64,000 bases of DNA, taken from assembly GCF_020405225.1 (NCBI RefSeq), contig NZ_CP084475.1, positions 62,001-126,000 of the forward strand. Reading direction: 5' to 3'. Every line of letters begins with the position of its first letter. Within the stretch, counting starts at the first letter, position 1. Below, in pieces: positions 1 through 9,005 of the stretch. The stretch comes from Natrinema sp. DC36. GTDB taxonomy: Archaea; Halobacteriota; Halobacteria; Halobacteriales; Natrialbaceae. The notes under the pieces are model-generated. The model was not told where the DNA came from and searched no databases. It was given only the letters and a program-made list of their open reading frames with translations. The translations under genes and the position numbers were made by a program.

Positions 1-74
1 CAGGAGACGAGTATAGTTGGGACTGAGAGGTGTTGGAGTGAAGACGCGTTGGAAAGCGCCTTCGGAGCTAAGCA

Positions 75-956
75 ATGAGTTCTACGAACTTCCGAGATGA
101 TAAAACTTCGGCTGAATCGACTGTCAACCAAGATGCGGCTGCGGAGAAGACGGACGCAGGCGTGACGGTGGAAGCTCCGTTCGCGGAAGCCATCGTGGAC
201 GAAACGCCGGAGTTCTCGCCGAGTGTCGAGCAGGAGATCAACACGAAAGTCGAGACGAACCACCCGGAGACAGTGGTTGGGCGTGAGGAGAACGAGTTCG
301 GACACCTGCCACTGGCACAGGAAGAGCGGATTCGGGCTCGAGAGGAGGAACTCAAGTTGATCAGCGCAAAGGCAGCGTTCGGAACACAAGAGGGGCGAGA
401 AGCGCGGACGCGAGAGGTCGTGGTCGAGCAGCGCCGAGAGCGGCGGGTTGAACGGGTGGACCCCCGATCGGAGCTAGAGCAAGAGCAGTTGGCGGAGGTC
501 AACAAACAATCGGTGCGAATCACGGAGACGGTTCGTGGGGGTCCAAGCCGGGCGGCAGTGAGCCGTGGACTGGCGGAGAAGGTGACGGACGGAAAGTCGA
601 TGATCGACGCAACCCTCGAGGAGATGGACGAAGTGAAGGCCGAATCGGGAACGAGCGTTGACATCGCAGACGTACCGGAGGTGGAGGCAGGCGAAGTGGA
701 CGTGGAAGGTGAGATCATCAAACTGTGGGACCCCTCACAGCCGTCGATCAGCCAGGTTGGGCTGATCGCGGATGAGACCGAGAAGATGAAGTTCACGATC
801 TGGGAGAACTCATACCAGACGAACGTGAGTGAGGGCGAAACGGTGCGGATCAGGAACGCGGCGAAGAACTGGCACAACGAGCGATGCAGCCTGGCTGTGA
901 CCGGCTGGAGCCGCCTCGAGTTCCCCGAACGCGGGCGGTGGTGGACCCAGGAATAG
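75..956 (+). CDS. RPA-like OB-fold DNA-binding protein
   Basis: The last ~80 residues (about 212-293) read as an OB-fold of the archaeal replication protein A type, starting GEIIKLWDPSQP and carrying aromatic/basic positions (KFTIWENSYQ, KNWHNERC) suited to single-stranded DNA. The first ~210 residues are acidic, helix-rich and poor in aromatics, probably a linker or coiled region. Haloarchaeal plasmids commonly encode free-standing proteins of this layout (family knowledge). The ATG at 75 is the first start visible, but the window opens only 74 bases upstream, so a longer N-terminus cannot be excluded. The likely role, inferred, is ssDNA protection in plasmid replication or repair. A T-run follows the TAG stop. 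Confidence 0.7.
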   Translation: MSSTNFRDDKTSAESTVNQDAAAEKTDAGVTVEAPFAEAIVDETPEFSPSVEQEINTKVETNHPETVVGREENEFGHLPLAQEERIRAREEELKLISAKAAFGTQEGREARTREVVVEQRRERRVERVDPRSELEQEQLAEVNKQSVRITETVRGGPSRAAVSRGLAEKVTDGKSMIDATLEEMDEVKAESGTSVDIADVPEVEAGEVDVEGEIIKLWDPSQPSISQVGLIADETEKMKFTIWENSYQTNVSEGETVRIRNAAKNWHNERCSLAVTGWSRLEFPERGRWWTQE

Positions 957-960
957 CGTA

Positions 961-980
961 GCCGCTCCTCTTTTTTGTGT
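961..980 (+). terminator. T-run terminator after the RPA-like gene
   Basis: Six T residues at 971-976 lie about 15 bases past the stop, after a C/T-rich stretch. Archaeal transcription termination at U-runs is established; its use here is inferred. Confidence 0.45.
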
Positions 981-1319
981 GTCCGACCACACGCTCGCTT
1001 CGCTCGCGTCCTCCCCAGCCTCCTCGCTTCGCTCCCTGTGGTCGCATCGCTCGTCCCTCGCACGTTCTGCGCGCTGAAGCGCGCATTCATCGCGCGCCAC
1101 CGCTGGCACGGCTCAGAGAGCATTACAAAGCCGTCCAGTCGGGCCGCACCCACAGCAGCAGTACGATACCATCTTTGAGATTTAAAACGGGTTGATTACC
1201 ATGGTCGAAGACCTCTCACTTTCTTGCTTTCCTCCTGACATCCGATACCGCCTAGCAGGAATAATACGACGACAGCCATCCAAAAACGTTCATTAGCGCA
1301 CCTTCACTAGTATACGTCT
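977..1319. other. Intergenic region with GC-rich hairpin
   Basis: No gene is supported here. The stretch holds CGCTCGC-type direct repeats around 990-1030 and a perfect 8-bp stem with a GA loop at 1068-1085 (TGCGCGCT/AGCGCGCA). The last ~40 bases are AT-richer and end in an ACTAGTATACGTC segment before the Lrp start, a possible core promoter. Confidence 0.5.
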
Positions 1320-1799
1320 ATGAAACGCGGAACCCTTGACGAACTCGACCGGCACATTCTCTACGCGTTACAGCAAGATGCACGACATACCTCGTCCGGG
1401 GATATTGCCGAGGAACGTGGTATTTCCGCCAGTACTGTTCGGAAACGTATTCAGCGGCTTGAAGAGGAAGGCATCATCTCGGGCTATCACGTCGAGATTG
1501 ATTACGAAGAAGCTGGCCTCCCGTTGCATGCGAAGCTCATCTGCTCCGCCCCGATCCCACAACGCGAAGAACTCGCCAAACAGGCGCTTGATATTCATGG
1601 CGTCGAAGCGGTGCGCGAAATCATGAACGGGCACGATAACATCTACATCAACATCATCGGCGTCGATCACGACGACCTAAGCCGTATTGGACAGGAACTG
1701 TATGACTTGGGGCTTGATATTGAGGATGAACAGATCATCCGCCACGAGTACGTCTGTCCGTATCGAGGATTCCTTGCTCGGGATGATCTCGAAGAGTAG
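1320..1799 (+). CDS. Lrp/AsnC-family transcriptional regulator
   Basis: This 159-residue protein has an N-terminal winged helix-turn-helix (about 6-60; LDELDRHILYALQQDAR, then ISASTVRKRIQRLEEEGII) followed by an AsnC/RAM-type sensing domain (about 66-140) in which GHDNIYINIIGVD is recognisable. The length is normal for archaeal Lrp proteins. It is the close relative of the regulator at 47623 but lacks that protein's C-terminal RCK_C domain. It lies in the same orientation as the TrkA-N and antiporter genes, so control of that transport unit is the natural inference; the ~290-base gap before the TrkA-N gene suggests separate promoters. Confidence 0.88.
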   Translation: MKRGTLDELDRHILYALQQDARHTSSGDIAEERGISASTVRKRIQRLEEEGIISGYHVEIDYEEAGLPLHAKLICSAPIPQREELAKQALDIHGVEAVREIMNGHDNIYINIIGVDHDDLSRIGQELYDLGLDIEDEQIIRHEYVCPYRGFLARDDLEE

Positions 1800-2088
1800 G
1801 CACAGTCACACGGCCTGACGTGGAATCAGACGCTTCCGGTTCTCACGCGGATCGTAAGCAGTGCTGTTTCTCCGCAACGACAGGCTCGACATCACGAGGG
1901 GAGATCGTTTCGATCCGGTATTAAACAATCTACTAATTCACGTTCTGGTATTCATCCCGCTATACTTTTCACGTTCCGGTCGTTACGGGCGACTACGGGA
2001 TACTCAAAGACTGACCGGTACAGCTCGCTCAAGAACACGTTCAGACGGCACACGCGTGGGGCGTGATTACCGGAACGAGAACGTTATC

Positions 2089-2496
2089 ATGGAAACAGTA
2101 ATTATCGGTGGGCGACACGTCGGCCAGGAACTCTCAGAACGCCTCCTTGCCCAGGAGACAACCGCCGTGTTTCTCGAAGACGACTCATCAACCATCAAAC
2201 GGGCACTCGATGTTGGAATCGAGGCGCACGAGATGGACATCTCGGACATCCAGGCGCTCTCGGACATCGGACTGGAGCAGGCACACACCGTTATCGTCGC
2301 AACCGACAGCGACAGCAAAAATCTGCTCATCACACAGTTACTGCGGGTGACGTTTGAGACAGACCGCCTCATCGTCCTCGTCAACCATCCGCAAAATCTG
2401 GACCTGTATGACGAACTGGAGATCGAAACCGTCTGTTCGACGCAGGCGCTGACCACTGCGATCGAGAACGTCCACTCCAACAATCAAGACCACTAA
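2089..2496 (+). CDS. TrkA-N (RCK_N) nucleotide-binding regulator
   Basis: About 135 residues forming a Rossmann-type RCK_N domain: METVIIGGRHVGQELSERLL, an acidic pair at the end of strand two (FLEDD), and a second helix turn before HTVIVATDSDSKNLLI. The usual GxGxxG loop is GGRHVG here. The open frame continues upstream to 1861, but that part (MLFLRNDR...) is not homologous to anything recognisable and is rich in Arg, so the ATG at 2089 is preferred. TrkA-N subunits bind NAD(H) or ATP and gate K+ or Na+ transporters. It precedes the CPA2 antiporter by ~107 bases and is probably its cytosolic regulator. Confidence 0.85.
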   Translation: METVIIGGRHVGQELSERLLAQETTAVFLEDDSSTIKRALDVGIEAHEMDISDIQALSDIGLEQAHTVIVATDSDSKNLLITQLLRVTFETDRLIVLVNHPQNLDLYDELEIETVCSTQALTTAIENVHSNNQDH

Positions 2497-2603
2497 CAGA
2501 CAGATGTGCGTACAAAACAAGCAGTCAGTAGCACCGCGTACCTGCACCGTCGGCCGTCCGTTAACGAGCCAACTGACTACAATACCCCTCGGGGGGTACT
2601 GAG

Positions 2604-3851
2604 ATGGTCGAAGCGGCCGCGCCGCAAATCGACATTCTCAATCTCCTACTTGTCCTCGTACTCGCGTGGATCGGCGGTGCCCTCGCCGAACGCATCGGCT
2701 ATCCCGCGATGATGGGCGAACTACTTGCAGGCCTCGTGTTTGGCCCCCCGATTCTCGGGTTGTTGCATCCTTCGAATACACTCGACATCTTCGCCCAACT
2801 CGGCGTGTTCCTCCTGATGGTGTACGTCGGGATGGAAGTCGACCTTGACGACCTGTTCAACATGGGTCCGCAAGCACTCATTGTTGCCATCGGCGCGTTC
2901 GTCATTCCGTTTGCACTCGGATACGCGAGCGGTGTACTCACCATCGCCACTACCGAGGGTGCGCTGTTTCTCGGCCTCGCGATGGCGGCCACGTCGCTCG
3001 CCACAAAATCGCGCATTCTCGTCGACCTCGACATTCTGGATACGCGGATCGCCAGCATCCTCCTCGGCGGTGCGCTGATCTCTGACGTCGGCGTCTTGGT
3101 TGTGTTCGCGGGCGTTCTCGGCTTCATCCAGGCCGGCTCCGTCGACGCGGCCTCGATTGGATTCATCCTCTTTAAAGCGATCGCCTTCTTCGCCATCACC
3201 CTGTTCATCGGGTACCGGTTCCTTCCGCACGTCTGGGACCAGTTCGATACGCTTCGCGAACGCTACGGCTTCGTCGACAAGACGACTGCGTTCTCTATCG
3301 CGTTGCTCGTCGCGCTCGTCTTCGCGGAACTCGCCCACCTCGCTGGCCTCCACATGATTATCGGCGGGTTCATGGCGGGGCTGTTCCTCCGGCAGGCGGA
3401 TCTGCACGAGGAGTTCTACGAGCACATGCACAACGTCATGTACGACCTGGCTATCGGTTTTTTCGCGCCGATTTTCTTTGTGACGGTCGCGTTCCAGATC
3501 ACGCTTGACGTCTTCACGCAGAACCTCGGACTGCTCGTTCTGCTGGTCAGTATCGCATTCGTCGGGAAGATCGTCGGATCGTGGCTATTCGCACTGCCGA
3601 CGAGTCTCACCTCGAAGGAGGGGGTCGTCATCGGCTTCGGGATGAATGGTCGCGGAACCGTCGAGATCATCATCGCATCGATCGGGCTCTCGAACGGTAT
3701 CATCGACGAGGGGCTGTTCTCGATTCTCGTATTCATCGCGATTTTCACGACCTCGCTAGTTCCCGTGACGGTCAAGTGGGGCGTCGACTGGCTCGACCGG
3801 GCCGGTGAGTTGGTGTATACGCAAGATTCCGTCGAAGCCAAAGCTGACTAA
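2604..3851 (+). CDS. CPA2-family cation:proton antiporter
   Basis: A 415-residue integral membrane protein with about 12 hydrophobic segments, of the Kef/GerN (CPA2, Na+/H+ exchanger) type. Conserved features are GYPAMMGELLAGLVFGP near the N-terminus, LAMAATSLATKSRIL, the internal-repeat segment HMIIGGFMAGLFLRQ and GMNGRGTVEIIIASIGL near the C-terminus. It ends after the transport domain with no cytoplasmic RCK domain, which fits the separate TrkA-N protein encoded just upstream. It probably exchanges Na+ or K+ for H+ for ion homeostasis in brine. A truncated paralog lies at 24913-25949. Confidence 0.9.
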   Translation: MVEAAAPQIDILNLLLVLVLAWIGGALAERIGYPAMMGELLAGLVFGPPILGLLHPSNTLDIFAQLGVFLLMVYVGMEVDLDDLFNMGPQALIVAIGAFVIPFALGYASGVLTIATTEGALFLGLAMAATSLATKSRILVDLDILDTRIASILLGGALISDVGVLVVFAGVLGFIQAGSVDAASIGFILFKAIAFFAITLFIGYRFLPHVWDQFDTLRERYGFVDKTTAFSIALLVALVFAELAHLAGLHMIIGGFMAGLFLRQADLHEEFYEHMHNVMYDLAIGFFAPIFFVTVAFQITLDVFTQNLGLLVLLVSIAFVGKIVGSWLFALPTSLTSKEGVVIGFGMNGRGTVEIIIASIGLSNGIIDEGLFSILVFIAIFTTSLVPVTVKWGVDWLDRAGELVYTQDSVEAKAD

Positions 3852-3891
3852 CTCGGCGGTGTCATTGTCGACTGCTTTCGATAGTGAACCG

Positions 3892-3912
3892 CCTCGGGGT
3901 CAAATCCCGAGG
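3892..3912. terminator. Hairpin downstream of the antiporter gene
   Basis: A perfect 7-bp stem (CCTCGGG/CCCGAGG) with loop GTCAAAT lies 40 bases past the antiporter stop. It may be an mRNA 3' structure. It also resembles the hairpins found at right ends of IS200/IS605-type elements, so it could be an element scar; I cannot decide between these. Confidence 0.35.
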
Positions 3913-4438
3913 AACTCGCTTTGTATCTCTGTGGACAGTAGCTTCAAACGACGATGGTTGCGAGGGAGGAGTGGGACGCCATCGTAAGATATTCCGTCTG
4001 TACTTGTCACGAGTTTCATAAATCTTTCAGAATAAAGAAACAAAGCAACGATCTACCGATACCGTCGCGACTGTGATCTCGTGTTTTTCGTCCCCGGGAT
4101 GGATGCGGGGCGGTCGAACTGCCCCGAGATAGCGAATGACTTCTGAGCGACAACACCCACGAGACCGTGGTATCGATCGAGCACCAACCCACCGACAGCC
4201 CACTGAACCACCCTGGTCCACCCTCGAGTTGTGCGTTCCGAACGACTGAAGTCGAGAGTCACTCATTTCATTCGTCGAGTTTGTTCTCGTCGAACTCACT
4301 CATGCAGACGTCGGTGCCGAGTACCGATCGTCGAACATATAAGAAATCAAACGAACCCAGTACATCGCCGCCGATACGACTGGCCAGCTATTCAGGAAGC
4401 TCCACTACGACGAACGGCTCGGCTGGCACGAACAGACG
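3913..4438. other. Gene-poor stretch
   Basis: No reading frame here has recognisable protein character. A frame at about 4350-4438 leads directly into the pseudogene at 4439 (LFRKLHYDERLGWHEQ) and may be its lost 5' part or a neighbouring remnant. Confidence 0.4.
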
Positions 4439-5107
4439 ATGTCTCGGCAGGACGTGCGTGATGAACTGATCAACCGGCTCGATGCGTTAGATTCACCACT
4501 AACAGACATCATGGATGAGGAAACGCTCGAGCCAGAGGCACTGGCCCAGAACGCGCCGAAGCTCGAGACAGTCGTACAGCTACTCAACCAGCCAGCACTC
4601 GCTCGTGTGTACGTCTACGTCTGCTATTGGGGCCCGTTTCGCCACCGGAGATTATGGACGGTCTCGAGCTATCGAAACCGACGACCTACGAGTATGTCGA
4701 CCAGCTCGTCGACCTCGGTCTCGTCGATCGAGATGACTCGACACGTCCGCAGCAATTGACGGCCGATCCGGTCATCATCGTCGAGCAGTACGTCCCCATC
4801 GTCATCACGCCGACGGTTCCTGCACGCACTTACACTCCAGGAAGTTGACGAGGACGTCGAGTACTTCATGAACCGCTATGGTGCTGGCAAACTCATCGCT
4901 GCATTGCGGGGTGCAGGGCTGCACTTTGCAGGAAAGACGACCCCACGGATGGTCGCGACCGATATCGACGTTCGCGAGACCGAAACAATGATGATCACCT
5001 ATGCGCTCGAGCCAGCTCTGACTGTTGGCCGGACGCATGATCCGTTCTTCGAGTATTTGTTTCCAGATGTCCACGATCAGATGATCTTTCTTCCCTTGAC
5101 GAGGTAG
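4439..5107 (+). pseudogene. Broken HTH regulator (haloarchaeal DUF7437-like)
   Basis: Three frame-separated pieces together give one ~220-residue winged-helix protein: LETVVQLLNQPALARVYVYV, then PPEIMDGLELSKPTTYEYVDQLVDLGLV, then DVEYFMNRYGAGKLIAALR and a C-terminal helix-rich part. Frame changes fall near 4630 and 4816. The pattern (helix 'arms' flanking a two-strand wing, LSKPTTYEYVDQL) matches regulators often found in haloarchaea beside a PIN-domain gene, and a broken PIN gene indeed follows. Both members of the pair are dead. The DUF number is from memory and is not certain. Confidence 0.6.
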
Positions 5108-5151
5108 ATGGTGCCCCAGCAGAGTCAGATTCCCCCGAATGAGGACGTTGG

Positions 5152-5681
5152 ATGAGCCGAAGTAATCCACTCTCTTCTGAACAGGCCGTCCTCGTCGATG
5201 CAAACGCCTTCTTTACGATCGTTAATTTATCGAACCTAAATGTGTAAAATCTCGGAGTACAATCCGAAACGCTGGTGTCGTATGCAAACTTCCTCAGCGT
5301 GTTATTGGGGAGCTTGGCGGCTCAAAGATGGATCGAGTACAGACAGCTCTTGATGAAGGATGGGCCGAAGTCATCGATGCTCCATCGCCGACAGACGGGG
5401 ATGCCGTCGCAGCAAGCGATATCGCCACGAGAACGATCGCGAACTAAACCGGCAAGCCCGAACACGAGGTTGAAAAAGCGGATGCCATTCCCGCAGAGCT
5501 AGCCATCCAGTACGTCAGAAACCGCTCAACACGCGGCGTGATCGTCCTCACTGATGACAAACCTGCCAGACAGGGTATTGAAAATGCTGTCACTGCTCAG
5601 AGTTATACCGATGCAATCTCTGTCTATGGGTTAGCGGACATCATTGGTGATAATCCTGGTGACTCGATGAGATTGATCTGA
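5152..5681 (+). pseudogene. Broken PIN-domain nuclease gene
   Basis: The first frame starts MSRSNPL and reaches the PIN signature VLVDANAFF with its catalytic Asp, then stops at about 5247. Homology resumes near 5278 (VCKLPQRVIGELGG), is cut by a TAA after ATRTIAN, and continues with AIQYVRNRSTRGVIVLTDDK to a TGA at 5679-5681. PIN proteins are Mg-dependent RNases, frequently toxins. Here at least one frameshift and one in-frame stop make a functional product unlikely. It directly follows the broken HTH gene, suggesting a former two-gene module. Confidence 0.6.
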
Positions 5682-5760
5682 GTCGCTCCAGTCATCTTGT
5701 GCTTTCCGTATTGCCACTTGGTCCCGGAATCTTCATCAGTCAATATACTCACCTTCAGAT

Positions 5761-6054
5761 ATGCACGATCTAACTGGCTTCCAGCGTGATCTATTGTACA
5801 CGATTGCCGGACAGGACGAACCCCACGGACTCGCGATTAAAGACGAACTCGAGAAGTACTACGAGACAGAGATCCATCACGGGCGACTCTATCCGAACCT
5901 CGACGAGGTCGTCGACAAAGGGCTTGTCGAGAAAGGAGAACTCGACCAGCGGACGAATTACTATACGATCACCGCTCGTGGCCGCCGTGAACTCGAAGCC
6001 CGCCGAGAATGGGAAGACCAATACGTCGATGAGTTGCTCTCGGAATCAGAATAA
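5761..6054 (+). CDS. PadR-family transcriptional regulator
   Basis: A 97-residue PadR-type winged-helix protein: MHDLTGFQRDLLYTIAG (helix 1), HGLAIKDELEKYYETEI, HGRLYPNLDEVVDKGLVEK (recognition helix) and the wing TNYYTITARGRREL, ending WEDQYVDELL. It is the small single-domain haloarchaeal form. Fragments of near-identical genes lie at 36678 (minus strand) and ~39105, and a second full copy at 6396. No partner gene is evident, and its target operator is unknown. Confidence 0.88.
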   Translation: MHDLTGFQRDLLYTIAGQDEPHGLAIKDELEKYYETEIHHGRLYPNLDEVVDKGLVEKGELDQRTNYYTITARGRRELEARREWEDQYVDELLSESE

Positions 6055-6395
6055 CGAAATTGGTGGGAGGTTGCTCGATATCTCGCGCGTTACATATGCC
6101 ACTTGGGAGCTGATTCGCTGATTCGGATCAACAAGATCTTATCGTGTTGCTCTCATTAGAGGATGAGGGTTGTACTCTCTCAGTAATTCGAGCAGGCACT
6201 CGGGTTTTACTTGATCGTTTTGAACGTTGACTTCGAAAATGAAATTTATGAGTAGAGTGTATTAACCAACGTTCACCGCACATCCGTTGATCTGTTGGTT
6301 AAATCACATGGTATCACAAAGAGACTGGCAGTTGCATCAGCATACGGAACTGTTTACGGTGGATAACAAACATCATCTCAATCGAATGCCGTGAT

Positions 6396-6668
6396 ATGGA
6401 CGACCTCACAGGGTTTCAACGAGACCTCTTGTACGTAATCACTGGTGCCGATCATCCATCTGGCCAAGATATCAAAGAGGAAATTGATCAGTACTATAGT
6501 AAGGAGATCAATCATGGACGGCTGTATCCGAATCTCGATACGCTAGTTAACAAGAACCTCGTTGAAAAGGGGCAACTCGACAGGAGAACAAACTATTACG
6601 CGATTACGGAGGATGGCGAGCAAACACTCGAAGAACGACAGGAGTGGGAGTCACAGTACCTCGACTAG
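6396..6668 (+). CDS. PadR-family transcriptional regulator, paralog
   Basis: A 90-residue paralog of the regulator at 5761: MDDLTGFQRDLLYVITG, GQDIKEEIDQYYSKEI, HGRLYPNLDTLVNKNLVEK, TNYYAITEDGEQTLEER. It ends a few residues earlier, at YLD followed by TAG. The upstream 340 bases are AT-rich with no gene. The third bases are less GC-rich than in most neighbours, hinting at a separate origin. It is complete through the winged-helix domain and probably functional. Confidence 0.85.
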   Translation: MDDLTGFQRDLLYVITGADHPSGQDIKEEIDQYYSKEINHGRLYPNLDTLVNKNLVEKGQLDRRTNYYAITEDGEQTLEERQEWESQYLD

Positions 6669-6766
6669 TGACTGGTGCTGTTGTGATTTCCTGCGGTTTC
6701 GAGTTAGGGAATCCCTGTCCATCTACCAAGATACACATCTCAATAGTACCGCTGAATTGAACTTAC

Positions 6767-7732
6767 AGCCTTGTTTAGACGCGGAACCAGCATATTTATT
6801 TCGACAATAATTCAGCGAAACAGCCACTCAGAGACGTGCATACGTACCTTTTTCCGCCTCAGGATTCCTCACTCCGTTCGGAACCGTTCGGCGCAAAAAT
6901 CTACGCTAAAAAGGCCGCCTTCGCTGACTTCGCCCGCTTCGGCGGTGAACTGCTCACTGCATTCGCAGATGCTCGTCGCGGTAACGTCTTCGCCTGTACT
7001 GCCGATGTTAGAGAGCAAGTTCGACATTTCTCACAGTTACTTTCAGAACGAGTTCTCGAAACTGTCCGAACCATGTTCGAGCCCGGAGCGTGTCACCGCA
7101 CCGCTGCTTGAGCGCAAGAAGACGGCCTCAACCATTGACCGCCGGTAATAGACATCATCGTCATGGCGAGCTTTGTGCACTATGTCAAGCGGATAGAACT
7201 ACCCGGTGTTTGATCACTAGCCGAACATCGGCCTCCCGAAATTCTTCACGCAGGTCGTCCCAGTCATGCCCATTATCAGCAGTAACGGTCTGTAGTCGGT
7301 TGAGATTCCGCGTGAGTACCTGTCGCCCGATGTGGGTGTCGTGCGGCTGTGTCATCGAACAGTGAATGTCCAATACAGTACTGGTTTCGCAGTCTACCAA
7401 CGCTGTCGTCTTGACCGATCTGAAGGTGTAGTGTGTCCGATTTGCGTAGTGGCGGCTGCAGAATGCCGGTCGAAGCCAGTACATCGATAGCCTGCATGTT
7501 CCTGACATCGTGAAGGTTAGCAGAGAGTCGCAGGAGAGTACACCAGACTGTTATCTTGAGTTGCTGCTTCCGTGCGCAGACGGTCGTGAAGTCCGGTAGT
7601 TCGCTCAGTTCAAAATTCATTTGAGACCATCTGTGAAGCGCGAAAAACGAGAGGGGACACTACTTGGGTTGACTCAGAGGGCAGTTAGTTCACCGGAGTG
7701 AGTCGTTCTCTCCGGCGTCTAAACAAGGTCTG
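6767..7732 (-). mobile_element. Degenerate IS5-family insertion sequence
   Basis: Ends are bounded by 14-bp perfect inverted repeats (CCTTGTTTAGACGC at 6769-6782 and its complement at 7715-7728). A 6-bp direct repeat ACTTAC lies outside both (6761-6766 and 7733-7738), a plausible target duplication. The minus strand encodes an IS5-type transposase in at least three frames: LPDFTTVCARKQQLK and LRLSANLHDVRNMQAID (7276-7620), then YANRTHYTF, VKTTALVDCET, HCSMTQPHDTHIG and TADNGHDWDDLREEFREADVR (7185-7508), then a C-terminal part down to ~6900. The frameshifts make it inactive. A second, deleted copy is at ~24400-24900. Confidence 0.8.
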
Positions 7733-7956
7733 ACTTACTAAAAGAAAATCGCTAAGACCACTGTCGAGGCACAATTCGCCGATTCAATGTTAACGGGTTT
7801 GCTTCCAGTCAACATCTCAGAACGTTTCTAATAAGCTCTGATCTCAAGCAAGCCGCTCTAACTTCGATGTGAGAGGAATCTATCTGATTGACTGGCGCTG
7901 TTTATCGCCCCAGAAGCGGTGAAGGGGCTGTTCCGTTGTTCCCTTCAGAGTTACAT

Positions 7957-8880
7957 ATGGCAACGAGCGATATCTACACGACAACGTTCGACGAAGACAT
8001 CCAGACGGCTGCAACTGACTGTCCTGACTGTGGCAGCAGTGTTCGACAGGCTGGCCACGAAATGATCTGTGAGGATTGTGGTGTTATCCTCGAGGATCAG
8101 CAACTTGATCGAGGGCCCGATTGGGGACGGAGTGAAAGACGGGAATCAAAGAAACGGACCGGCGCACCACTAACACCGACGCGTCATGATCGAGGCCTGT
8201 CTACCGAAATCGGCTATAATCGGGATGGGAACGGAAACACGCTCTCGAGCAAAAAGCGCCGACAACTGAATCGACTGCGTCGTGAACAGTCTCGTTCCCA
8301 GTGGCAATCAAAAGCAGAACGGAACCTTGGGTATGGTCTCGGTGAAGTCCGGCGTATTGGCGCTAGTCTCGGTCTGGCGGAGAGTATCCGTAACCAAGCA
8401 TGCATGCTTTTCCGACGTGCCCAATCCGAGCAACTTTGCCAAGGCCGATCACTCGAGGCGGTAGCCGTAGCCAGTGTCTACGCAACTACTCGCTGTAATG
8501 GGCTTGGCCGATCACGAGCAGAAATCGCTGCCTGTGCGCGCTGTGACCAGGGAAGACTCACAAATGCATATGACGCGATGAACGTCGAACTCCAGTTACC
8601 GACACAGCCGATATCGGCGGCTGATCGCCTTCCGAAGCTCACGACGGAACTCGAGGTGCCAGACCAAGTTCGTCGACGAGCACGCGAGCTCGCACAAAAA
8701 GCAAACGAGGCTGGAATCACGATCGGCTGTCGACCGAGTGGCGTTGCAGCTGGGTGTCTGTATCTCGCTGCCGAACAGGCTGGATTAGATCTTTCTCAAA
8801 GGCGGATCACTGATGTCGCAGGAACCTCGCCGAATACACTTCGCAGCCGTCGAGACGAACTACTCGGGATCGAAGACTGA
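7957..8880 (+). CDS. tfb: Transcription initiation factor IIB (TFB)
   Basis: This 307-residue factor has an N-terminal zinc ribbon (CPDCGSSVRQAGHEMICEDC), a B-finger-like segment (RGPDWGRSERRESKKRTG) and two cyclin-fold repeats (about 100-195 and 205-300; SLEAVAVASVYATTRC and RPSGVAAGCLYLAAEQAG). The open frame begins at 7888, but the zinc ribbon and normal N-terminal spacing favour the ATG at 7957. TFB recruits RNA polymerase to TBP-bound BRE/TATA promoters. Haloarchaea carry many TFBs; this divergent one in accessory DNA may direct a subset of promoters (inference). Confidence 0.93.
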   Translation: MATSDIYTTTFDEDIQTAATDCPDCGSSVRQAGHEMICEDCGVILEDQQLDRGPDWGRSERRESKKRTGAPLTPTRHDRGLSTEIGYNRDGNGNTLSSKKRRQLNRLRREQSRSQWQSKAERNLGYGLGEVRRIGASLGLAESIRNQACMLFRRAQSEQLCQGRSLEAVAVASVYATTRCNGLGRSRAEIAACARCDQGRLTNAYDAMNVELQLPTQPISAADRLPKLTTELEVPDQVRRRARELAQKANEAGITIGCRPSGVAAGCLYLAAEQAGLDLSQRRITDVAGTSPNTLRSRRDELLGIED

Positions 8881-9005
8881 GTTTCTAGAAGAGAACCAGT
8901 GAGGGAAGCGCAGCGAGACCTACTCAAACGCTGACTTGAGTTCGGTTTTTCTCCCCCTGAGGGATGAGGGGCGTTCTCCTAATTGAGCGTCCGTCGTCGA
9001 GAACA

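Noticed and set aside
68-1153. Long minus-strand open frame opposite the RPA-like gene
   Set aside because: Ser/Arg-rich translation without fold character; it is the mirror of an acidic GC-rich gene.
1861-2088. N-terminal extension of the TrkA-N protein
   Set aside because: Arg-rich, no homology to the family, while the internal ATG gives a canonical RCK_N start.
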